This document shows positions 1 to 7,414 of a stretch of DNA of 7,414 nucleotides, piece by piece (position 1 is the first letter of the stretch; every line of letters starts with the position of its first letter). The notes under the pieces were generated by a model. The model was not told the DNA's origin. It saw only the letters and a program-made list of their open reading frames with translations, and did not search any database. The translations under genes and the position numbers were made by a program. This stretch comes from an uncultured Caryophanales bacterium (lineage in GTDB: Bacteria > Bacillota_I > Bacilli_A > RF39 > UBA660), in the NCBI GenBank assembly GCA_937897245.1, contig CALCBO010000069.1:1-7414 (forward strand), written 5' to 3'.

Positions 1-278
<278 letters not shown>

Positions 279-279
279 T

Positions 280-1029
280 ATGAATTTATTATTTTTAATC
301 CTATTTTTTGTACTAACCATCATTTTAGTAATAGTCATGTTTCTATTATTAAAAAGATTAGTATTCAAAGTAAATCAACAATCAATGGATTACTTTCTAG
401 ATAAATTAAAAGTATATGATAAGTTAATAAATGATAAAGAAAATAAATTAAAGGAATTAAATGAATTAATTGATAACAAAGAAAAAAAAGAAAAAGAAAA
501 GGAAGAAAAACAAATTAATAACAACAGTCCAGTATTCTTATATGATTTAAAAAATCTTTCTTACAAAGACGATGATATTTTTAAAAAGATGAAAGAAGTA
601 AATAATAAATTTAATTTTGATGATAAAGAAATAATTTTAAATTTTTTACAAAATAAAATTGATAAAGATACAATAACAGATTATAATAATTATTATAGGG
701 TGAGAAAGATTTTGAATCAGGACGTAATTTTTGATTTGCTAACAAAGAAAGAGAGTAAGCAAAAAGAAGAGGTTCGTAAATTATTGGGTGAATTAGAATT
801 TATACTAGATGATTATATGAAAAGAAGAAAAGAATTCAATCTAAAACAGTTTGTAACTTATATTAATAAAAAGATTGATAATCTAGATCCATATATTTAT
901 ATATATGTTGGTAACAAAAATGAAAATTATAATGATTTAGATAAATATATTAAAACAAAATATGATGATTCCATTTTTAAAGGAATTAAAATCATATACA
1001 GGGGTAAATTATACGATTATAGTATATAA
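280..1029 (+). CDS. Membrane-anchored peripheral-stalk protein, probable b-delta fusion
   Basis: This 249-residue protein has one N-terminal membrane helix (about 3-28), a short amphipathic stretch, and a highly charged Lys/Glu coiled coil (about 44-78), the plan of subunit b. An Asn-rich linker at 79-83 leads to a mainly helical region (about 90-205). The last 25 residues look like the C-terminal domain of delta/OSCP: Asp230-Ser231-Ile232, Gly235, Ile236, Ile238, Gly242, Asp246, Ser248 and Ile249 follow the delta spacing D-x-S-[IV]-x-x-G-[IV]-x-I-x-x-G-x-x-x-D-x-S-[IV], with the first D-x-S loosened to D-S. It sits exactly where atpF and atpH lie in standard operons, between c and alpha, and no separate b or delta gene is present. 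It would tether the F1 crown to the membrane. No Shine-Dalgarno is visible and the start is one base after the c stop, so translational coupling is likely. The family match rests on layout and a short motif, so it is moderate. Confidence 0.6.
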   Translation: MNLLFLILFFVLTIILVIVMFLLLKRLVFKVNQQSMDYFLDKLKVYDKLINDKENKLKELNELIDNKEKKEKEKEEKQINNNSPVFLYDLKNLSYKDDDIFKKMKEVNNKFNFDDKEIILNFLQNKIDKDTITDYNNYYRVRKILNQDVIFDLLTKKESKQKEEVRKLLGELEFILDDYMKRRKEFNLKQFVTYINKKIDNLDPYIYIYVGNKNENYNDLDKYIKTKYDDSIFKGIKIIYRGKLYDYSI

Positions 1030-1052
1030 AAAAGAATAAGAGAGGTATAACT

Positions 1053-2636
1053 ATGGGTGACAACTATATAGCAGTTGATTCTATCATAGATAATAATAAT
1101 GTGTTTGACGTTGGCACTGTAGTTAAAGTCAATGAGTTTATTATTGAAGTATCTGGTTTAGATAATGTCATGTTCTATGAAAAAATTAACATTGAAAATA
1201 AAGCCTTTGGATATGTAAATAGTATTAAAGAAGATGTAGTCGTAGTGGCACTATTAAAAATTACTTCTCCTGTTTGTGTAGGAGATAAAGTAAATGCCAC
1301 TAACAAACTATATACAGGATCTTTTTCTCCATCTTCTATTGGTAGAGTAACTGATTTATTTGGAGAAGATAAACTAACTTCAAAAACATTTGAAGATTTA
1401 ATGGATATTCCAATTGAAAGACCAACCATTCCAATTATGGATCGTACTATGGTAAAAAGACCATTGCTAACAGGAATTACAGGTATTGATTTAATGTATC
1501 CAATTGGTAAAGGACAAAGACAATTAATTTTAGGAGATAAAAGAACAGGAAAAACACAAATAGGTTTAGATACCATAATAAATCAACAAGGAAAAAATGT
1601 TTTATGCTTTTATGTTGCAATTGGTAAGACAAAAAAAGAAGTAAAAAATATCTATTATGAATTAATGAAAAGAGGAGCAATTAGTTATACAACAATTATT
1701 ACAGCTTTCAATGATGAGTTGCCTCCTGTTATTTCGTTAATCCCTTACTTTGCTTTAAGTGTTTGTGAAAACTATTTAATGCAAAGTTATGATGTTTTAG
1801 TAGTAATTGACGATTTAAAACGTCATGCAGAAGCATATCGTGAAATTAGTTTGGTTTCTGGAAAAACTCCAGGACGTGATGCTTATCCTGCTGATATTTT
1901 CTATACACATTCAAGACTACTAGAAAAAGGATGTCAGCATAAAAATGGAGGATCGATTACGGTTCTACCAATTGTAGAAACAAAAGGTGGAGATATAACC
2001 GACTATATTTCAACAAATATTATTTCGATTACAGATGGACAAATTGTTCTTTCTTCAAAAAACTTCCAAAAAGGAGAAAAACCAGCAATTGACTATGGTC
2101 TTTCTGTTTCACGTTTAGGTGGGCAAGTACAAGATGCTGCTATCAAAGCTGTTGGTAACAATGTTAGAAGAAAATTACTAAGTTATCTAGAGACAAGAAG
2201 TGTATATGAATTAGTTAATATGGATGAAATGAGTATAGAATTGCGTAATCAATTCATGGAAGGAAAAATTATCTTATCAAATTTAAATCAATATAAATTT
2301 TCTCCAAAATCTCCAGAACAAATTTTAGAAATGTTCCAAGATTATATTGATAAAAAAGAAGAAAATAACAATCCATCAACCAATACCAATACTCATCAAC
2401 AAGCACCACCAACTATGGAATTAGTAAATCCATTACCAGAAAAAGTTCAAACACCAGCTGCACCAGAGATGGTAGCAAATGCACAACCACAAATCATATA
2501 TCAAGAGACAATGAACGTTCCAACAATGGAACTCCCTGTTGTAATGGAGAATGTGGAAGAACCACAAATAGTATCTCATGAAACAATTAATATGCCGATT
2601 GTACGAGATCCTACATTAGATACATCTTCAGAGTGA
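1053..2636 (+). CDS. atpA: F1-type ATPase subunit alpha with an atypical Pro/Gln/Asn-rich C-terminal tail
   Basis: This 527-residue protein is the regulatory nucleotide-binding subunit of the alpha3-beta3 head. The N-terminal beta-barrel covers about 16-90. The P-loop GDKRTGKT is at 161-168, with Arg164 replacing the usual Gln. The Walker B region ends in Ile252-Asp253-Asp254, followed by an alpha-type His-x-x-Ala-Tyr-Arg segment (258-263) and Pro-Gly-Arg-Asp-Ala-Tyr-Pro (273-279). The ISITDGQ signature is at 325-331. The arginine finger is Arg354 in SVSRLGG. The helical C-terminal domain stops near residue 436, roughly 80-90 residues earlier than in standard alpha, and is followed by about 90 residues of low-complexity sequence with internal repeats. 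The N-terminal delta-binding helix is also short. The Shine-Dalgarno AAGAGAGG at 1038-1045 supports the start. Stop is TGA. Gamma starts 12 bases later in the same frame. The alpha identity is secure; the tail's role is unknown. Confidence 0.95.
   Translation: MGDNYIAVDSIIDNNNVFDVGTVVKVNEFIIEVSGLDNVMFYEKINIENKAFGYVNSIKEDVVVVALLKITSPVCVGDKVNATNKLYTGSFSPSSIGRVTDLFGEDKLTSKTFEDLMDIPIERPTIPIMDRTMVKRPLLTGITGIDLMYPIGKGQRQLILGDKRTGKTQIGLDTIINQQGKNVLCFYVAIGKTKKEVKNIYYELMKRGAISYTTIITAFNDELPPVISLIPYFALSVCENYLMQSYDVLVVIDDLKRHAEAYREISLVSGKTPGRDAYPADIFYTHSRLLEKGCQHKNGGSITVLPIVETKGGDITDYISTNIISITDGQIVLSSKNFQKGEKPAIDYGLSVSRLGGQVQDAAIKAVGNNVRRKLLSYLETRSVYELVNMDEMSIELRNQFMEGKIILSNLNQYKFSPKSPEQILEMFQDYIDKKEENNNPSTNTNTHQQAPPTMELVNPLPEKVQTPAAPEMVANAQPQIIYQETMNVPTMELPVVMENVEEPQIVSHETINMPIVRDPTLDTSSE
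2487..2597 (+). repeat. Degenerate repeats in the alpha C-terminal tail
   Basis: Two 12-residue units in the alpha tail, at residues 479-490 (2487-2522) and 504-515 (2562-2597), share the pattern P-Q-I-[IV]-x-x-E-T-[MI]-N-[VM]-P and sit 25 residues apart. A second motif, Pro-Thr-Met-Glu-Leu, occurs at residues 453-457 and again at 490-494. Both copies are in the reading frame and the DNA has diverged, so they are protein-level repeats rather than recent duplications. They are possible short linear binding motifs. Confidence 0.6.
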
Positions 2637-2648
2637 GTGTGATTATTT

Positions 2649-5024
<2,376 letters not shown>

Positions 5025-5026
5025 AA

Positions 5027-5572
5027 TTGGTACAAAGTATTATTCAGATTGTCTTTAAATTTTTACTATTTTTTGTTATAATTATAAGTATAGGCTATGT
5101 GTTTTTTCGTTTTCGTTTGAAAGAAACAAATAACCATCAAAAAATGAGTAGAAAGAGACAAAGAACACTAGGATTATTAATGGAATTAGATAATATCTCT
5201 CTTTTAGCTATTTCCATCATTTGTGTTCGTTTTATATTTCTGATTTATATGCTTTTCAATAGAAATGATATCACTTCTTTACATTTGTACACACTCTTAT
5301 TCTTATCTATATTATTTGGAATTATCACAAGAAGTTTCAAAAACATGATATTGGAAGTTGGTAGTAATACGGCTTTATATTTTTCACTAATTTCAAGTAA
5401 AGTATTAGCCAATTACTTAGTAGAAATACAATTTGTTTGGTATGTATTCTTAGGAGATGCTTTATTACTATTGTTCATTGGTTTATGTATGTTATATTTT
5501 TTTATTCGACATATTAATGATGTCATTTCTCGAACAAAATATGTTAGGAGGTATCGTAGTGAAGAAAGTTAA
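5027..5572 (+). CDS. Polytopic membrane protein of unknown function in the ATPase operon
   Basis: I do not recognise this 181-residue protein. Hydrophobicity suggests about five membrane helices: roughly 4-28, 57-78, 84-100, 113-130 and 137-161. A basic loop (about 38-46, with Arg42, Arg44 and Arg46) follows helix 1, and a basic tail (161-177) follows the last helix. Charged residues fall inside hydrophobic stretches: Arg68 in helix 2 and Asp144 in helix 5. It shows no clear subunit a signature and is smaller than subunit a (usually about 230-270 residues). It begins two bases after epsilon with a TTG start and overlaps the next gene by 14 bases, so it is tightly co-translated with the ATPase. 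A stator partner for the c-like ring or an anchor for the two following surface proteins are guesses from position only. Confidence 0.75.
   Translation: MVQSIIQIVFKFLLFFVIIISIGYVFFRFRLKETNNHQKMSRKRQRTLGLLMELDNISLLAISIICVRFIFLIYMLFNRNDITSLHLYTLLFLSILFGIITRSFKNMILEVGSNTALYFSLISSKVLANYLVEIQFVWYVFLGDALLLLFIGLCMLYFFIRHINDVISRTKYVRRYRSEES
5545..5550 (+). promoter_or_regulatory. Ribosome binding site supporting a GTG start inside the preceding gene
   Basis: AGGAGG, 8 bases before GTG 5559, selects the GTG over upstream in-frame starts such as ATG 5457, which has no comparable site and would force a 116-base overlap with the preceding gene. Confidence 0.75.
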
Positions 5573-6296
5573 GACCTTTTTGGGTAAACTCAAAAATATA
5601 TTATTTAAGAAAAAAAATATTAAATGGTTTGTTTTACTTTTAGTAGTAATAATTACCGTTAGCTATATCTCCTTTCGTAAAAAAGTAGATGAGTATAAAA
5701 TTGAAAATCATGATGTATATCAATACTTTATGGGCTTTAAAATGGAATATAAAGGTTCCATGAAATTAGATAAAGATGATAATAAAATCACCAAGATTAC
5801 ATTTGGTGATGATATTGTAAAATTAAATTCAACTCCATTATATTATAAAGGAGAAAAAAAAGCATTATTCCCAGAATCTATGGCTGTAGTAAAGCCAAAA
5901 GAAGGAAAACAATATCGAATAAACTACTATGCTTTAGTTTACCAAGATCTAGATTATTATAGTGTCAAAGAGGGCAATAATAATATTAAACTATCAAATG
6001 CAGTCATTTATGATGGTAAAGATTTATACTTTTTCATAGAAGATGTAAAAGTATCTTTTGGAGAAAATCAACTTTCTCTAGGACCGTTATCATATATAGC
6101 AGTAGATACTTTTAATCATACTGTAGAAATATATAATTATAATGAGGATGAAGGTACAATATATGAAGATATTACAGATGAAGTAATCATCCAAAATGAT
6201 GATTACAAGTTAAATGCAACTCTTGATATTATGTATTATAATGATAAATCAAGATTACTATTAAAAGATATTAGTAAATTAAAACATTTATCTTGA
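5559..6296 (+). CDS. Single-pass membrane protein with a predicted extracellular beta-rich domain
   Basis: From GTG 5559 the product is 245 residues, and I do not recognise the family. A strongly basic cytoplasmic N-terminus (Lys-rich, 1-22) precedes one membrane helix (about 23-39), and the rest (40-245) is hydrophilic, rich in Tyr, Asp, Asn and Lys with alternating strand-like patterns. By the positive-inside rule it faces outward. A Pro93-Leu-Tyr-Tyr-Lys-Gly stretch followed by Leu103-Phe-Pro-Glu and Val110-Val-Lys-Pro resembles the small beta units of exported substrate-binding proteins, but this is only impression. The C-terminal half (about 143-229) aligns loosely with residues about 126-227 of the next gene product. 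The end is TGA. The 14-base overlap with the polytopic gene places it in the ATPase operon. Confidence 0.75.
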   Translation: MKKVKTFLGKLKNILFKKKNIKWFVLLLVVIITVSYISFRKKVDEYKIENHDVYQYFMGFKMEYKGSMKLDKDDNKITKITFGDDIVKLNSTPLYYKGEKKALFPESMAVVKPKEGKQYRINYYALVYQDLDYYSVKEGNNNIKLSNAVIYDGKDLYFFIEDVKVSFGENQLSLGPLSYIAVDTFNHTVEIYNYNEDEGTIYEDITDEVIIQNDDYKLNATLDIMYYNDKSRLLLKDISKLKHLS

Positions 6297-6300
6297 TTTT

Positions 6301-6307
6301 AAGGTGG
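6301..6307 (+). promoter_or_regulatory. Ribosome binding site of the last gene
   Basis: AAGGTGG, 7 bases before ATG 6315, sets the start of the final, incomplete gene. Confidence 0.6.
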
Positions 6308-6314
6308 TGAGTAT

Positions 6315-7414
6315 ATGAACAAAAGGATTTTAAGGATTATTTCTGTATTTTTAGTGATGACATGCATTTTCCTTTTTTTTATTACTCACTTTTTTAATTC
6401 CACTTTAATTGCTCAAGATGGTTATTTTGTTTCTGGTAATACCATTGACAAAAACTTGTTATCAGATAAAAAAAATGTAAAACAAAAGAATGTAGAACTT
6501 TCAAAAATATCAGATGAAGATAATATTTATCAAAACTTAGGTAAATTTTTTGTAGACAATAATAAACAAAAAACAGAAGTAAATGTTCAATACCCTATCT
6601 TTGTAAATAATGGTTTAGGAATTGTTAATCTAAATGCTAATAACAAATTAATCAATAAAAAATTTGAATTATTTGATAGTTATGAAAATTTTACTCTTAC
6701 TGATGGAAAACTATATAACTATGGAGACAATGATCAATCAGATTATGAAACATATATTTTCTTACAATTAGAAAATGGTTCTTATATCAATCTATGTGAA
6801 TTATCTTTTCCAATGTCCTATAAAGGAAAAACAATACCAGTAAATAGTATTATCAATTTTCAAGAAGAATATATTAAGTATTATTACTATAACAAAAATG
6901 GTAAATTAGTTTTAGATATTATTGAAAATGTTGAATTATATGATGATATTAAAGTAGGAAAAAAGACATATTCATATGAAGACTTTTTAGCGTTAATGAA
7001 CTTAAGAGCTAAAAGTGAAGAGGAAGAAGAAGAAGAAATAAATGCCTCCGAACTTTCTGAAGAACAGGAAGAAATTCCTGCTAAAGGACATACAGAAGAG
7101 ACAGTTCTCGGTAAGGCTGCAACCTGTGAAGAAGACGGTCTTACCAACGGTAAAAAATGTAAGGTTTGCGGTACTGTAACTGTTGAACAGACACCCGTTA
7201 CCGCTAAAGGTCACACAGAGGTTAAGGATGCTGCTGTAGCACCGACTTGTACAAAGACCGGTCTTACCGAAGGTAGTCACTGCTCTGTATGTACTAAAGT
7301 ATTAAAAGAACAGACAGTTGTTCCGGCTTCAGGTCATAATGAAGAAGCATTGGCAGGTAAGGAAGCAACCTGTACAGAAACAGGTCTTTCAGAAGGTAAG
7401 AAGTGTACTGTCTG
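6315..7414 (+). CDS. Exported or anchored surface protein ending in Cys-rich repeats (3' end outside window)
   Basis: The frame is open from ATG 6315 to the window end (366 codons, no stop). A short basic N-terminus is followed by one hydrophobic segment (about 6-26), either an uncleaved signal or an anchor. Residues about 35-228 form a hydrophilic Tyr/Asn/Asp-rich domain that loosely parallels the preceding gene product: Ile-Pro-Val-Asn-Ser-Ile (174-179), a Tyr run at 189-192 and Leu-Asp-Ile-Ile (200-203) fall in similar order. Then come seven Glu in a row (235-241) and an acidic linker to residue 253. From residue 258 on there are 41-residue repeats with Gly-His, Cys and Cys-x-x-Cys, of a kind common in large surface proteins of gut Clostridia. 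Base composition jumps at the same place. The N-terminal part belongs to the operon by spacing; whether the repeat part is really the same gene is uncertain. Confidence 0.7.
   Translation, partial: MNKRILRIISVFLVMTCIFLFFITHFFNSTLIAQDGYFVSGNTIDKNLLSDKKNVKQKNVELSKISDEDNIYQNLGKFFVDNNKQKTEVNVQYPIFVNNGLGIVNLNANNKLINKKFELFDSYENFTLTDGKLYNYGDNDQSDYETYIFLQLENGSYINLCELSFPMSYKGKTIPVNSIINFQEEYIKYYYYNKNGKLVLDIIENVELYDDIKVGKKTYSYEDFLALMNLRAKSEEEEEEEINASELSEEQEEIPAKGHTEETVLGKAATCEEDGLTNGKKCKVCGTVTVEQTPVTAKGHTEVKDAAVAPTCTKTGLTEGSHCSVCTKVLKEQTVVPASGHNEEALAGKEATCTETGLSEGKKCTV
7086..7414 (+). repeat. Tandem 41-residue Gly-His / Cys / Cys-x-x-Cys repeats, two full and one cut off
   Basis: Units start at 7086, 7209 and 7332, each 123 bases, and the third is cut by the window end. 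Each begins Gly-His-[Thr/Asn]-Glu, has Ala-[Thr/x]-Thr/Cys then Gly-Leu-[Thr/Ser]-x-Gly, then Cys-x-Val-Cys, and the two full units end in Gln-Thr-x-Val-x-Ala before the next Gly-His. Three Cys plus one His per unit could bind a metal or form disulfides; the sequence does not decide. The copies have diverged at DNA level, so this is an established array rather than a fresh duplication. My hand count over 7081-7414 gives about 45% GC, against about 17% over 6841-6960. Confidence 0.85.

Noticed and set aside
1030..1052. Promoter or terminator between the stalk gene and alpha
   Set aside because: The 23-base gap holds only a ribosome site. I see no hairpin with a T-run and no promoter pair here or in any other gap of the window.
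1175..1680. Minus-strand open frames opposite alpha
   Set aside because: They are antisense shadows of conserved alpha coding sequence with no recognisable domain.
5457..5558. Upstream ATG 5457 as start of the first surface protein
   Set aside because: It would overlap the polytopic membrane gene by 116 bases and has no ribosome site; the added 34 residues are an out-of-frame reading of that gene. GTG 5559 has AGGAGG at ideal spacing.
6887..7280. Two minus-strand open frames rich in Ser, Phe and Cys
   Set aside because: They are the reverse of the GAA-rich acidic stretch and the Cys repeats; the Ser and Phe runs are reading artefacts of that low-complexity DNA.
7086..7414. CRISPR-like array
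   Set aside because: The repeats are coding, 123 bases long, diverged and contiguous without spacers.

Overview
The window holds one dense plus-strand operon from a low-GC bacterium. Stops are TAA, TAG and TGA, there is no in-frame TGA inside any gene, and the three Trp codons in the called genes are TGG, so the standard bacterial code 11 fits rather than the mycoplasma code 4. AT-rich codon use, very short or overlapping junctions and heavily trimmed subunits suggest a reduced-genome Bacillota or Mollicutes-like lineage, perhaps gut-associated. That placement is inference.

Layout: (1) bases 1-21 may be the tail of an upstream gene. (2) 33-4795, continuing to 5024, encode an F-type ATPase-like set in the order c, b-delta-like fusion, alpha, gamma, beta, epsilon. 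(3) 5027-5572 encodes an unrecognised polytopic membrane protein. (4) 5559-6296 and 6315-7414 encode two single-pass proteins with predicted extracellular domains that look distantly related to each other. The second runs off the window after entering Cys-rich 41-residue repeats of much higher GC.

The catalytic head looks competent. Beta keeps the P-loop, the catalytic Glu, the Walker B Asp-Asn, the phosphate-contacting Arg and the adenine-pocket Tyr, and alpha keeps the arginine finger. The membrane rotor subunit keeps the glycine-rich packing helix and the Arg-Asn-Pro polar loop, but has Thr60 where the proton- or sodium-binding Asp/Glu should be, and no acidic residue anywhere in either helix. 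Epsilon has lost its C-terminal hairpin, alpha has swapped its last helices for a Pro/Gln/Asn-rich tail with repeats, and b and delta appear to be one protein.

The best reading is a rotary F1-like ATPase that is no longer an ordinary ion pump or ATP synthase. Its torque may be passed through an uncharged c-like ring to the accessory membrane and surface proteins in the same operon. This recalls the F1-like 'X0' ATPases of mycoplasmas, but with a recognisable c-ring protein and a b-delta fusion. The abrupt composition change near 7017-7086 is either a recently acquired domain or an assembly chimera and should be resolved first.
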